Source: Streptococcus orisratti DSM 15617
GTDB lineage: Bacteria; Bacillota; Bacilli; Lactobacillales; Streptococcaceae
Assembly (NCBI RefSeq): GCF_000380105.1
Contig: NZ_KB904463.1
Coordinates: forward strand, 1 to 38,358
Direction: 5' to 3'
Length of the DNA: 38,358 nt
Made by a program: the position numbers and the translations under genes. Below, piece after piece: positions 21,197-30,031 of this stretch. The notes below the pieces were generated by a model. The model had not been told where the DNA came from, did not search any database, and was given only the letters and a program-made list of their open reading frames with translations. How positions within the stretch are numbered: the stretch's first letter is position 1; each line of letters starts with the position of its first letter.

Positions 21197-21228
21197 AAAA
21201 AAGCCTCTCCAGATGGATTGGCTTTTTT
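21197..21228. terminator. Bidirectional terminator between ldh and the convergent gene
   Basis: AAAAAAGCC and GGCTTTTTT form a 9-bp stem, with an inner TCC/GGA pairing in the loop region. T-runs are present in both directions, so it serves ldh and the leftward membrane protein gene whose stop codon lies within it. Confidence 0.85.
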
Positions 21229-21601
21229 AATACTGCATAAGATTTCTCAAAATGGCCTGATTCTGCCAAATTAAGTAAATTCCAATAACAATGATGGCAA
21301 GGAATATGATTAGCTTTACAAGGCCTTTGATAAATCTGATGAGAATGGCCAATACCATAGAAATCACTAACCAAGCTATTGCATAACTGCCAAAAAAGCT
21401 CTGCAATTTTTCCAAAGAATCACCTAGCAAAAAACGCAACCAATCAGGAATATAGGCTAAAAGAGACTCCGCTTGGATAGAGTCAAACCCCAGTTTAGTA
21501 GCGATGGCTAGCCCTGTCGTTTGAAGCCAAGCAAACACGCCCGTATTAAATAAAAATAAGAAAGCTTGCTCTGGATGGTGACTAATAAATTTTTTTATCA
21601 A
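21227..21601 (-). CDS. Small membrane protein of unknown function
   Basis: 124 aa, starting at a TTG fixed by AAGGAG six bases upstream. It has an N-terminal moderately hydrophobic segment (EQAFLFLFNTGVFAWLQTTGLAI) and two strong membrane helices near the C-terminus (AIAWLVISMVLAILIRFI and LIIFLAIIVIGIYLIW). The middle contains a possible amphipathic helix. I do not recognise the family. It is convergent to ldh and lies just behind the TmrB-like gene, with which it is probably co-transcribed. Confidence 0.7.
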   Translation of the reverse strand: MIKKFISHHPEQAFLFLFNTGVFAWLQTTGLAIATKLGFDSIQAESLLAYIPDWLRFLLGDSLEKLQSFFGSYAIAWLVISMVLAILIRFIKGLVKLIIFLAIIVIGIYLIWQNQAILRNLMQY

Positions 21602-21622
21602 TTGCTTCTCCTTAAAAATAAC

Positions 21623-22216
21623 TTACCCTTTACGAATATGATTTAGGGTTATTTTTCTCCTGTCAATCCATTTTTTGACAGGAAATCTTTTGTCTGGTAT
21701 AAGACTTATCGAAGATTCTTCAGCAATTACTTCAATTATGGCGTCTATAGTCATCTGATCTGTCATGATTACTCTACCGGTTATAACGTTTTCGAAAGCC
21801 TCAATACAGGAATCAATATGTTGTTTACCCCATGTCTGACCAAATTCCAGCCGCTTATTCAAACGTTGCTTTAACGTTTTTGCGCTTGCCGATAAAATGT
21901 AGTGTTTAACCGTAATTCCTTCTGCAATCAAACGACCAATAAGTTCATCGTAATATCTTCGATTCGTAACAGTCATAGGGACAATGATAATGCCATCAAA
22001 TTCTTTTGCTATCTGTCTTAACATAGCATAATTAAACTGACGCCAAAAAGGATAGTCCTGAAAATCATTCTCTTGCAATGATTTAGGAAAATGGAGATTT
22101 AAAAATTCGCCCAAATCCTCAGGATCATAGACAAATGCATTTGGCAGTCTTCTCTGTAACTCAAAAGCACAGGTCGTTTTGCCACTACCAAACGCACCAT
22201 TTAACCAAATAATCAC
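21623..22216 (-). CDS. TmrB-like P-loop ATPase/kinase
   Basis: 197 aa. The N-terminal Walker A lies in IIWLNGAFGSGKTTCAFEL, and the conserved NAFVYDPEDLGEFL and DFQDYPFWRQF motifs follow; all are typical of the TmrB/zeta-like family. Bacillus TmrB gives tunicamycin resistance, but most members have no known substrate. The frame is open ten codons further, yet GTG at 22214-22216 preceded by AAAGGTGG starts the protein exactly where relatives start. Alternative start: the ATG at 22246. Confidence 0.78.
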   Translation of the reverse strand: MIIWLNGAFGSGKTTCAFELQRRLPNAFVYDPEDLGEFLNLHFPKSLQENDFQDYPFWRQFNYAMLRQIAKEFDGIIIVPMTVTNRRYYDELIGRLIAEGITVKHYILSASAKTLKQRLNKRLEFGQTWGKQHIDSCIEAFENVITGRVIMTDQMTIDAIIEVIAEESSISLIPDKRFPVKKWIDRRKITLNHIRKG

Positions 22217-22282
22217 TAGATCCACCTTTCTCCTATCCGAAAGCATTGTATTTAGATTCAGAAAACAATCATTTGCTAGCCT

Positions 22283-23962
22283 TCAGTCTTCGACCGTTTG
22301 AATTTTATCTGCTAAAAAATTAAATCCATCAGGAATAAAATGCTTGTCTGTATTTTCTTCAGGAACATTCTCCTGCTTTTGTGTCTTCATTTTCTGTGCA
22401 AATTCTGAACGAATACTATTAAAATCTTTGCGTGGAACGGCTATAATATTTGGAGAAAATCCAGCAGCCTTACTCATGATATTGCCAAAAACATCGTTCA
22501 AATCTGAACGTTTCATAGCTTGTTCAGCATTGAAGGCCGCATCAAATGCCAAAATAGCATTTTCACTGTTAGCTAAAACAGGTTCAGAACCCAACAAAAG
22601 TGCTCGATCTTGTGCTGAAATACTATCTAGGATTTCATTCCAAGCGCCTTTTAAGGCATCTAAATATTCTCGCGATTTTTGGCTATCCACCACAGTTTCT
22701 TCCATGATTGTCAACACTTTAAGACGATCAACCTTGAACTTGAACCCTGATTTTGATTTAGCTTGAACTGGCTTTGCACTAGCAGGGACAAATCCATTTG
22801 ATAACGAAGCTATTTCTTTTTTTAGTTCACTGATTTCAGCTTGTAGCTGACTCAATTGGCCAACCAGGTTTTCTGGTAAATCAGCTGGCGCTGAAGCTGC
22901 GTGTAATTCCGACAATTGAATGGTCATCATTTCGGCATAAATTTTAGGCTGTCCTGCCGTTTTTATCTGTAACAAATCTTCTGTAACAAGATCAATCATC
23001 TTAAAAATCAAATCTTGACTCAAAGAAAGATTTTCCTCAAAAATGGGACTGCTGTGGTTATTCTCACCACCTGACTGCACAATCAATAAATCACGTAAAT
23101 AGGTTAATAAGTCAGTGGCAAAACGGCTCATACTCTTGCCCGAATCAAAAATCACATCTAGATTTGTTAAAGCTTGAGTCGTTTCGTGAGCGATGATACT
23201 GCTGACATAATCATCTAGAGCTCCCAAAGAAATACTTCCCGTAATCTCCTCAGCAACGTTAAGAGAAATATGATTACCTACAGAAAGGCTAAGTGCCTGA
23301 TCCAAGATAGATAAGGCATCACGCATACCACCTTCGGCGCGACGAGCAATTAGGTTAAGTGCATCCTGATCGTAACTAATTTCTTCCTTATCAAGAATAG
23401 TTGCCAAATGTTTTTGAATCGCATTTTGTTTTATAGCTTTAAATTCAAAACGCTGCACACGCGACAAGATAGTCGCAGGGATTTTGTGTAATTCTGTCGT
23501 TGCTAGGATGAAAACGACATTCTCAGTTGGCTCCTCCAAAGTTTTTAAAAGGGCATTGAAAGCTCCTGTTGACAGCATATGGACTTCATCAATGATATAA
23601 ACTTTATAAATCGCACGGCTGGGGGCATAGGTTGACTTATCACGAATGTCGCGAATTTCATCAACACCGTTGTTTGAGGCAGCGTCAATTTCGATGACAT
23701 CTTCCAGACTGCCATTAGTAATGTCACGGCAAATGTCACAATGATTGCAAGGTTCACCATCTACTTGATTGGGACAGTTCATGGCCTTGGCAAAAATTTT
23801 AGCAGCACTAGTTTTTCCTGTACCACGCGGTCCTGAGAAGAGGTAGGCGTGACTAATTTTTCCTGAAGCCACCGCTTGTTTTAAAGTGGTTGAAATAATT
23901 TCTTGCCCAACCATCTCGTCAAAAGCCTGACTTCGGTATTTTCGATAAAGTGCTTGATACAT
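22283..23962 (-). CDS. dnaX: DNA polymerase III subunits gamma/tau
   Basis: 559 aa clamp-loader ATPase. Walker A is GPRGTGKTSAAKI (K50), zinc-binding cysteines are at 63, 72, 75 and 78, Walker B is IIDEVHML, and the sensor motif is ATTELHKIPATILSRVQRF. Domain III follows to about residue 360, then a tau-specific C-terminal region that binds polymerase. A run of seven A (22817-22823 on the plus strand as T) falls at codons 381-382, at the domain III/linker border. Slippage there would end the protein after a few residues and make a gamma-like form. The ATG overlaps the stop of the GAF gene (TAATG). Confidence 0.96.
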   Translation of the reverse strand: MYQALYRKYRSQAFDEMVGQEIISTTLKQAVASGKISHAYLFSGPRGTGKTSAAKIFAKAMNCPNQVDGEPCNHCDICRDITNGSLEDVIEIDAASNNGVDEIRDIRDKSTYAPSRAIYKVYIIDEVHMLSTGAFNALLKTLEEPTENVVFILATTELHKIPATILSRVQRFEFKAIKQNAIQKHLATILDKEEISYDQDALNLIARRAEGGMRDALSILDQALSLSVGNHISLNVAEEITGSISLGALDDYVSSIIAHETTQALTNLDVIFDSGKSMSRFATDLLTYLRDLLIVQSGGENNHSSPIFEENLSLSQDLIFKMIDLVTEDLLQIKTAGQPKIYAEMMTIQLSELHAASAPADLPENLVGQLSQLQAEISELKKEIASLSNGFVPASAKPVQAKSKSGFKFKVDRLKVLTIMEETVVDSQKSREYLDALKGAWNEILDSISAQDRALLLGSEPVLANSENAILAFDAAFNAEQAMKRSDLNDVFGNIMSKAAGFSPNIIAVPRKDFNSIRSEFAQKMKTQKQENVPEENTDKHFIPDGFNFLADKIQTVED

Positions 23963-24456
23963 TATTCCACCCCAAACATATCAAAATTAAAATTTGTTTT
24001 TGATAATAGCACAGCTACAAACTTTTCAAGGTATTCCTGATCAATGACATCATAATCTCCCGTCAAACAAGAATCTAAGTCTAAAACACCTATTAATTTA
24101 CCATTCTTAACCATAGGTACTACGATTTCTGACATAGCTGTGGAATCACAGGAAATATAATTGTCATGCTTGGTCACATCATCTACTATCAAGGTTTGCC
24201 TTTCAGCAGCAGCTTGCCCGCAAACACCCTTTCCTAGAGCAATATGGACACAAGATACCCCACCTTGAAAAGGCCCTAGTATCAACTCATCTCCATCAAA
24301 CAGATAAAAACCTGTAAAAACGGAATTGGGCAAGGTCATATTAAGCATGGCCGAAGCATTTGATAAATTTGCAAGAGGATTTGTCTCCTTAGCAAACATG
24401 GCTTGGGCTTGGGAAATAAGAATTTGATAATTTGAAATTTTTTCATGATTTTGCAT
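23962..24456 (-). CDS. GAF-domain free methionine-(R)-sulfoxide reductase
   Basis: 164 aa, a single GAF domain. The three cysteines of the fRMsr family are present at C69 (GGVSCVHI), C79 (GKGVCGQ) and C103 ([11 protein letters not shown]), along with the acidic cluster VLDLDS. It reduces free methionine-R-sulfoxide, protecting against oxidants. Translation is coupled to dnaX through TAATG. No Shine-Dalgarno is found before the ATG, and the -10 TATAAT ends only 6 nt upstream, so the message may be leaderless. Confidence 0.88.
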   Translation of the reverse strand: MQNHEKISNYQILISQAQAMFAKETNPLANLSNASAMLNMTLPNSVFTGFYLFDGDELILGPFQGGVSCVHIALGKGVCGQAAAERQTLIVDDVTKHDNYISCDSTAMSEIVVPMVKNGKLIGVLDLDSCLTGDYDVIDQEYLEKFVAVLLSKTNFNFDMFGVE

Positions 24457-24462
24457 AAGACT

Positions 24463-24492
24463 ATTATAACAAAAAATCTCTCAAAATGTCTG
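24463..24492 (-). promoter_or_regulatory. Promoter placed directly at the start codon (leaderless candidate)
   Basis: Leftward CAGACA (24487-24492), an 18-bp spacer and TATAAT (24463-24468). The ATG of the GAF gene is 6 nt past the -10, which puts the transcription start at or beside the A of ATG. Confidence 0.55.
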
Positions 24493-24641
24493 ATAAAAGA
24501 AAATCCCTACTTTTCAAAGAAGGTTAATTTAAGCAAGTTGAGCTATCTTCATGGACAGCAACTATCTACTCAGTAGTGCCCCACACAACAGGAAACTCCC
24601 ATGTGGCAAAACAGAAAAACCAACCAGACTTAAAGGCATCA

Positions 24642-25207
24642 TCATTCGTCAAATAGCGTAGTTATCTCTTCAACGACTTTCACAAATACCCAATCTATAA
24701 TCACACTATCTTCTCTCTTAGATAAAATTTTTAGTATAGGCGCTAGTTGTTTTTTATAAAATTTACTAAAAACCTTATTACTAATGTATCCACAAATAAG
24801 CATCATACTTTTTCTTTCTTTTTGGTCATCCTTCTGAAGAACAGTACCCGTCAAATAAATAGGATAATGGGAAATAGAGCGTGCTCCTGTCCCTAATTCT
24901 TTTTTACGTCCAAAACTAATGCACACTGTCTCGAATACCTTTTTTTGAATATCCGATAAACAATCAATTTCCCATCTTTCACAGAAATAATTGAAAAACC
25001 TATTAAAACGCCAAAAGTCGTGATTAGAATTAAGAACAGATGTACCACATAGTAATACCAAACACCACTATAATTCTGGAAACCATAGAAAGCCCAAAAA
25101 TACTCCAATAAACAAATAATTCCCGACAACATGATAAATCTGCTACTCCATAAAATAATCCACTTTTGTTTATTCATAGCTCTAATAATATTTCCTTTTA
25201 CAATCAT
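24642..25207 (-). pseudogene. Membrane protein gene split by a -1 frameshift at A AAA AAG
   Basis: The first frame (24893-25207) encodes a protein with two membrane segments (WIILWSSRFIMLSGIICLL and VVHLFLILITTFGVLIGFS), then DGKLIVYRIFKKRYSRQ, and stops right after VLDVKKN. The -1 frame takes over without loss as ELGTGARSISHYPIYLTG and continues to 24642. Joined, the product is about 188 aa: two membrane helices and a soluble, perhaps PH-like, domain. The join lies on A AAA AAG, with a UAG one codon past it and a small hairpin 5 nt downstream. Either this is programmed frameshifting or an indel has broken the gene. The start could also be the ATG at 25177. Family not recognised. Confidence 0.6.
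24899..24905 (-). promoter_or_regulatory. Slippery heptamer A AAA AAG
   Basis: In the zero frame of the membrane protein gene the codons are GTA AAA AAG AAT TAG, a canonical X XXY YYZ -1 site of the E. coli dnaX type. Five nucleotides later GGGA...UCCC with an inner GGAG-CACG-CUCU can fold as a stimulator. A -1 slip continues in the long second frame. Confidence 0.45.
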
Positions 25208-25466
25208 CTAAAAAACGCAATAAGAACTTAATGGGTAAAACGCACATCGCATCCGTTCTTTCTCTAAAAAATCTAGCACCAGCTGATTAAAATCCTTGGC
25301 TTCCATATAAAGCAGAATGTCCCAAAGCGGGGTACATGTAGCAAGGATAGCCCAGCTTTTCAGCGATTTCAAGACTGGCTTTTCCTAAAGTTACACTATC
25401 TCTTAAACCACCTAAAATCAGTCTTGGACAATGAATTCAATCCAGTTGAACATAGTCATCAAAGGT
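25208..25466 (-). pseudogene. Alpha/beta hydrolase, degraded C-terminal fragment
   Basis: Reading leftward, the frame gives TFDDYVQLD, an in-frame TGA (25438-25440), IHCPRLILGGLRDSVTLGKA, ALEIAEKLG-like sequence and the catalytic histidine region YPALGHSAL. A +1 shift near 25307-25315 then leads to YMEAKDFNQLVLDFLEKERMR. This order (D of GGLRDS, H of GHSAL, C-terminal helix) is that of alpha/beta hydrolase C-termini. The N-terminal half with the nucleophile is absent. One nonsense codon, one frameshift and a truncation make a functional product very unlikely. Confidence 0.75.
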
Positions 25467-26102
25467 CAAACAGAGTGTTTTGCAATCACATAACAAAACC
25501 AAGCTGCCTGTTTTTGGCAATCTAGCAAACGCAAGCCCATTTTATCCAAATAGTCAGCAAACTCTTTATTGTCTTTCAAATCGGGTAAATAATAAGTCAC
25601 TTTACTTTGCTCGCAAGCAATGATGAACCGCCCATCATCTGACAGCACGCGCTTGATTTCAGATAGAGCCTGCTGTAAATCCGGCCAATGAAAATGCGTC
25701 TGAAAGGCGCAGACAAGCTCAAAACGGCCCTCAGGATAAAACAGCTGACTGACATCCATGACATCAAAAGTTACTCCTTCTAGCTGGATAACCTTGCTGG
25801 GCTTGGGAAATAGCCTCCGCAGAAATATCTATGCCCTTGATCTGACTCTGGGGAAAAAGTTGGTGAAGGTAGGCTGTTGATGCCCCATTGCCGACCCCAA
25901 TATCCAAGATATGCCCATAAGATTTTTGAGGAAGCACAGACAAAGCCCACTGTGCCATCGGTAAGTAGGCCTTATTCCAAATTTTCATCATGCTCCTGCC
26001 AATGAATCCTGATGGGTGTTTCGATTGGCTGACGAGATACTTGAGCAAGATGTAAAAGGATACTGCTAAAACGACAAAAACAGCAAGGACTCTTATCATC
26101 AA
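25466..26102 (-). pseudogene. Class I SAM-dependent methyltransferase, frameshifted
   Basis: The first part (to 25764) carries an N-terminal membrane segment (VLAVFVVLAVSFYILLKYLV), then the SAM-binding motif HILDIGVGNGASTAYL and motif II KGIDISAEAI, and stops after QGYPARRSNF. The second frame gives SKVIQLEGVTFDVMDVSQLF, ELVCAFQTHFHW and the C-terminal half of the fold through VIAKHSV. A single-base indel in the CCC run near 25794-25806 explains the break. No slippery heptamer is present here, so it looks like a true mutation or a sequencing error. The start overlaps the GrpB gene by ATGA. The whole would be about 210 aa. Confidence 0.8.
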
Positions 26103-26665
26103 TACCTCCCCTTATAGTCTTTCTTAGCTTCTTGCGTGTATTTCTTAATGAAATCTGTCTTAGCATCTGTATAAGCATCACGGTTATGCTCGTATGCTTT
26201 CCATAAGGCAAGTTTCAACCCTTCATAGTCTTTGGCAACTTCCGGATGTTCTCTTAAATAATCTCTAAAATAAAGTTCATCATTATTACCCTGGTAACGT
26301 AAGTGAAGATGAAAAACTTTCTTGGCAAAACCAGCTTCTGTATAGCCCTTATTAAAGGACATTTGATTTCCATCTTCAGACATCAGCAAATAGCCAGCAT
26401 TTAGCAACTGCTTTTTGAAATATTGTAAATCTGCTGTTTCAGGGACTTCTAATAAAATATCAACAATATTTTTAGCCCAGATATCGGGAATAGCTGTGCT
26501 GCCGATATGCGAAATGCAGCTGATTTCCCCCTTGGAAAGCAGCTGCAAGAGAGCCTTCTCCTCTTCTTGATACCACTCCTTCCATTCTTCCTTAGGCGGC
26601 ACAAGAAAGATTGGAAACAAGTGCAAGAGTTCTTCCAGAGTCATATCTGATAACGATTTTGTCAT
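26099..26665 (-). CDS. GrpB family protein (UPF0157, nucleotidyltransferase-like)
   Basis: 188 aa. The signature SHIGSTAIPDIWAKNIVDILLEV (about residues 52-74) has the GS...D.D-like arrangement of the GrpB nucleotidyltransferase fold. VFHLHLRYQGNNDELYFRDYLREHP follows, as in the family. Biochemical role unknown; some members are fused to CoaE. Ends in ATGA with the methyltransferase pseudogene, which implies a former operon. It is the first intact gene upstream of the decaying patch, just behind the leu operon terminator. Confidence 0.87.
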   Translation of the reverse strand: MTKSLSDMTLEELLHLFPIFLVPPKEEWKEWYQEEEKALLQLLSKGEISCISHIGSTAIPDIWAKNIVDILLEVPETADLQYFKKQLLNAGYLLMSEDGNQMSFNKGYTEAGFAKKVFHLHLRYQGNNDELYFRDYLREHPEVAKDYEGLKLALWKAYEHNRDAYTDAKTDFIKKYTQEAKKDYKGRY

Positions 26666-26688
26666 ACGTTTCCCCTATCATTTGTAGC

Positions 26689-26714
26689 AAAAAACCACTT
26701 AAAAAGTGGTTTTG
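26689..26714 (-). terminator. Terminator of the leu operon
   Basis: Leftward AAAACCACTT-TTT-AAGTGGTTTT, a perfect 10-bp stem with T-rich tail, lies just after the leuD stop codon. Confidence 0.8.
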
Positions 26715-26718
26715 ACTG

Positions 26719-27309
26719 TTACTGCCAGTAAGCCGGGCGTTGCTTTTCATAGGCCGCAATTAGTTCTTCGTATTGAAGCGTAATGCCAATATCATCAAGC
26801 CCTTCGACCAGTTTACGCTTCCACTCATGGTCAATATCAAAAGGAAATTCCCCCACAGACGACTTAATCAGCTGATTGGGCAAATCAATAGTAATTTCTT
26901 CACCGGCTGGCAGAGCTGCTAATTTTTCACGGACATCAAGTGGCTGAACAATTGGAAGCATGCCATTTTTCAGCTCATTGTTGTAATGAATATCTGAAAA
27001 AGAGCCTGCAATCACACAGCGGAAACCGTAATCTTCCAGAGCCCAGGCTGCGTGCTCACGTGACGAGCCTGAACCGAAATTATCCCCCGAAATCAGAATG
27101 GTTGCATCCCGATACTCTGGTTTATTGAAGATAAAGTCTGGATTTTCATCATAATCATCATTGAGGTAACGCCATTCAAAAAGTAAATTCTTCCCAAAAC
27201 CCTTCTTATCGATGGCTTTTAGGAATTGCTTTGGAATGAGCTGGTCGGTATCAATATTGTCATTCATCAAAGGGACAGACTTCCCTGTATAAACGGTAAA
27301 TTTTTCCAT
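26719..27309 (-). CDS. leuD: 3-isopropylmalate dehydratase small subunit
   Basis: 196 aa. [17 protein letters not shown] and [17 protein letters not shown] are the hallmark motifs of the aconitase swivelling domain. With LeuC it isomerises 2-isopropylmalate to 3-isopropylmalate in leucine synthesis. The frame is open further upstream inside leuC, but ATG at 27307-27309 with GGGGGAAAG just before it is the proper start (MEKFTVYTG). Gap to leuC is 11 bp. Last gene of the leu operon. Confidence 0.96.
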   Translation of the reverse strand: MEKFTVYTGKSVPLMNDNIDTDQLIPKQFLKAIDKKGFGKNLLFEWRYLNDDYDENPDFIFNKPEYRDATILISGDNFGSGSSREHAAWALEDYGFRCVIAGSFSDIHYNNELKNGMLPIVQPLDVREKLAALPAGEEITIDLPNQLIKSSVGEFPFDIDHEWKRKLVEGLDDIGITLQYEELIAAYEKQRPAYWQ

Positions 27310-27320
27310 TTTCTTTCCCC

Positions 27321-28706
27321 CTATCCTTGAACTTCTGTCATTTGACGAACATCGACAAATTTTCCAGCAACAGCTGCCGCTGCTGCCATGGCAGGGCTGC
27401 ACAGATGGGTACGAGCTCCATATCCCTGACGTCCTTCAAAGTTACGGTTACTTGTTGAGGCACAGTGAACACCTTCTGGCACGTGGTCTGGGTTCATACC
27501 AAGACACATTGAGCAGCCCGGATCGCGCCATTCAAAGCCGGCATCTAAGAAGATTTTATCAAGTCCAAGACGCTCTGCTTCTTTCTTAACAGGACGAGAA
27601 CCCGGTACCACGATAGCTGTCAGCGTCGGTGCAATATGTTTGCCTTTAACAAATTTAGCGGCCAATTCGAGGTCAGACAGACGGGCATTGGTACAAGAAC
27701 CAATAAAGACGTAACCAAGATCAATATCTTCAGCCTTATCACCAGGTTTCACATCCATGTAATGGTAAGCACGTTCATCGTTCATATCCTTAATTTCTGG
27801 AAATGGTTGATCGAATTCAACACCCATTTCTGGATTAGTTCCCCAAGTCACCATCGGTGCTAATTTTGATACATCAATAGTAATGACCTTATCGTACTCA
27901 GCATCAGGGTCTGAAACCAATGTCTTCCAGTCTGCAACAGCAGCTTCAAAGTCTTTAGGAGCACAAGGGCGACCTTGAACATAGTCGTACGTTTTTTGAT
28001 CTGGGTTCATCAGACCCATCTTAGCGCCAAATTCAATGGACATATTAGCAATAGTCATTCGTTCATCCATTGACAGAGCATCAATAGCTTCACCGCAGTA
28101 TTCAACAGCATAACCAACACCAGCGTCCACACCGTAACGCGCAATTAAGGCGAGGATGAAGTCTTTTGAGTAAACCCCTTTTTGTGGTGTCCCAATAAAT
28201 TCAACCTTCATCTTTTTAGGTTTAACTTGCCAGAGACATTGTGTGGCAAAAACGTGCTCCACTTCTGATGTCCCGATACCAAAAGCAATCGCACCAAAAG
28301 CTCCGTGAGTAGCCGTATGACTGTCCCCGCAAACAACAAATTTACCTGGTTGACTACGGCCTGTTTCAGGTCCAACCATATGTACAATTCCTTGACGTTC
28401 AGTACCATGAGTCGCTGCGTCAATACCAAATTCTTCCACATTGCGAGCGAGTGTATCAATTTGATTTTTTGAAACCAAATCACGGATATTAAAAATATCT
28501 ACGGTCGGCACATTATGGTCTGTTGTCCCAAATGTCAAATCAGGACGACGTACTTTTCGTCCAGCATCACGAAGGCCTTGAAAGGCTTGTGGGCTGGTTA
28601 CTTCGTGGATATAATGCTGATCCACATACATTAGCTGAGGTTCGCCTTCTTTACCAGTTACTACATGGCGCTCCCAAAGCTTATCAAAAATTGATTTTCC
28701 ACTCAT
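27321..28706 (-). CDS. leuC: 3-isopropylmalate dehydratase large subunit
   Basis: 461 aa aconitase-type catalytic subunit. The 4Fe-4S ligands are C338 (GSCTNAR), C398 and C401 (DPGCSMCLG). Substrate motifs TTDHNVPT and [12 protein letters not shown] are intact. It works as a heterodimer with LeuD. Starts one base after the stop of the DUF1294 gene, and its ribosome site GGAGAA lies inside that gene's end. Confidence 0.97.
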   Translation of the reverse strand: MSGKSIFDKLWERHVVTGKEGEPQLMYVDQHYIHEVTSPQAFQGLRDAGRKVRRPDLTFGTTDHNVPTVDIFNIRDLVSKNQIDTLARNVEEFGIDAATHGTERQGIVHMVGPETGRSQPGKFVVCGDSHTATHGAFGAIAFGIGTSEVEHVFATQCLWQVKPKKMKVEFIGTPQKGVYSKDFILALIARYGVDAGVGYAVEYCGEAIDALSMDERMTIANMSIEFGAKMGLMNPDQKTYDYVQGRPCAPKDFEAAVADWKTLVSDPDAEYDKVITIDVSKLAPMVTWGTNPEMGVEFDQPFPEIKDMNDERAYHYMDVKPGDKAEDIDLGYVFIGSCTNARLSDLELAAKFVKGKHIAPTLTAIVVPGSRPVKKEAERLGLDKIFLDAGFEWRDPGCSMCLGMNPDHVPEGVHCASTSNRNFEGRQGYGARTHLCSPAMAAAAAVAGKFVDVRQMTEVQG

Positions 28707-28707
28707 A

Positions 28708-28980
28708 TTAGATTCTCCAAATTAAATACATTAAAACACAAGTCATCACGATTCCTAAATACCAAACCAACTGAAAATACCATTTTCTCGTTTTATGATG
28801 AAATAGGTGTCCAGCCAAGAAAGCCCCTAACCCACCGAAAAATATACTCTCTAGTAGTAGAAGTCTCTCTGAAATTCTCCATTGTCCCTTTCTAGCTTTG
28901 TTTTTGTCAATACCATAACTTGTAAAAACGATGCCATTCCAAAGTACTATGGAGAAATAAAGTATTATTTTGACACTCAT
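28708..28980 (-). CDS. DUF1294 membrane protein in the leu operon
   Basis: 90 aa with three probable membrane helices and the DUF1294 signature: [43 protein letters not shown]. Function unknown. It overlaps leuB by ATGA and ends one base before leuC, so it is tightly built into the leucine operon and translated with it. A role in branched-chain amino acid traffic is only guesswork. Confidence 0.85.
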   Translation of the reverse strand: MSVKIILYFSIVLWNGIVFTSYGIDKNKARKGQWRISERLLLLESIFFGGLGAFLAGHLFHHKTRKWYFQLVWYLGIVMTCVLMYLIWRI

Positions 28981-30011
28981 AGATTTTTAATAATAGCCGC
29001 TGTCATTGTTGCGGTATCTGCTTGTCCACCTAAGTCACGTGTTAAAACACCTTGCGCTAAAGTCTTGTCAACAGCATTTTCAATCATCTCAGCGCCAGCA
29101 TTTTCTCCAAAGCTCTCACGTAACATCATGGCTACCGACAAAATCATTGATACTGGATTAGCAATACCTTTACCAGCGATATCTGGTGCAGAGCCATGAA
29201 TTGGTTCGTAAAGGCTTGGCCCATTTTCAGAATGACTGGCAGATGGCATAACTCCAAGGGTACCAGGCAAGACAGATGACTCGTCAGACAATATATCACC
29301 AAATAAGTTTTCAGTCACAACGACATCAAAACGTGCTGGATTAGTAATCATAATCATTGCTGCACTGTCAACTAACTGGTGTTCCAAAGTAACATCTGGA
29401 TACTCTTTTGCTACTTCTGCTGCTACTTTGCGCCAAAGTTTAGATGTTGCTAAAACATTTTGCTTATCAATGCTAGTAACTTTTTTATTTCGCCCACGTG
29501 CGATTTCAAACGCTTTACGCATGATACGACGAATCTCGTCTGCTGAATAATCATTGATATCACGTGCAGATTCTTCGTTCAAAATGTGTTCTCCAAAATA
29601 GATACCACCAGTCAACTCACGAACAACAACGAAGTTAACTCCTTCAATGCGTTCAGGCCTGAGAGGTGACAAGTGCTTCAACGCAGCAAAAATACGGACA
29701 GGACGAATATTAGCAAAAAGATTAAGCTCTTTTCGAATGGCCAGTAGACCTTGCTCCGGCCGAACTGGAGCATTATCATACTGCGGACTACCAATAGCTG
29801 CTAACAAGATAGCATCTGCAGATTTAGCCGCCTCTAAGGTATCAGCTGGTAAGGGATGTCCACTGGCATCTATTCCTGCACCACCAAAAGCTTTAGCTTG
29901 TGTTTCATATTCAAAACCAACCTTTTGGGCAACAACATTGAGCACTTCTAAACCAGCGGCCATAATTTCTGGTCCGATACCATCACCAGCTAGCGTTACG
30001 ATTCTTTTCAT
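28977..30011 (-). CDS. leuB: 3-isopropylmalate dehydrogenase
   Basis: 344 aa. N-terminal VTLAGDGIGPEIM, substrate arginines in LRKELNLFANIRPVR-like positions, and the NAD(P)/metal motif NLFGDILSDESSVLPGTLGVMPSA, with EPIHGSAPDIAGKGIANP near the C-terminus. It oxidises and decarboxylates 3-isopropylmalate to 2-oxoisocaproate using NAD. Ribosome site GAGGA. Begins about 20 bp after leuA. Confidence 0.97.
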   Translation of the reverse strand: MKRIVTLAGDGIGPEIMAAGLEVLNVVAQKVGFEYETQAKAFGGAGIDASGHPLPADTLEAAKSADAILLAAIGSPQYDNAPVRPEQGLLAIRKELNLFANIRPVRIFAALKHLSPLRPERIEGVNFVVVRELTGGIYFGEHILNEESARDINDYSADEIRRIMRKAFEIARGRNKKVTSIDKQNVLATSKLWRKVAAEVAKEYPDVTLEHQLVDSAAMIMITNPARFDVVVTENLFGDILSDESSVLPGTLGVMPSASHSENGPSLYEPIHGSAPDIAGKGIANPVSMILSVAMMLRESFGENAGAEMIENAVDKTLAQGVLTRDLGGQADTATMTAAIIKNL

Positions 30012-30031
30012 CTTATCCTCTTTTCCTAATC

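Noticed and set aside
25764..25830. Programmed frameshifting in the methyltransferase
   Set aside because: The break has no slippery heptamer; a simple indel fits better.
27310..27402. An upstream extension of leuD
   Set aside because: It reads through the end of leuC in another frame; the ATG at 27309 has the ribosome site and matches LeuD N-termini.
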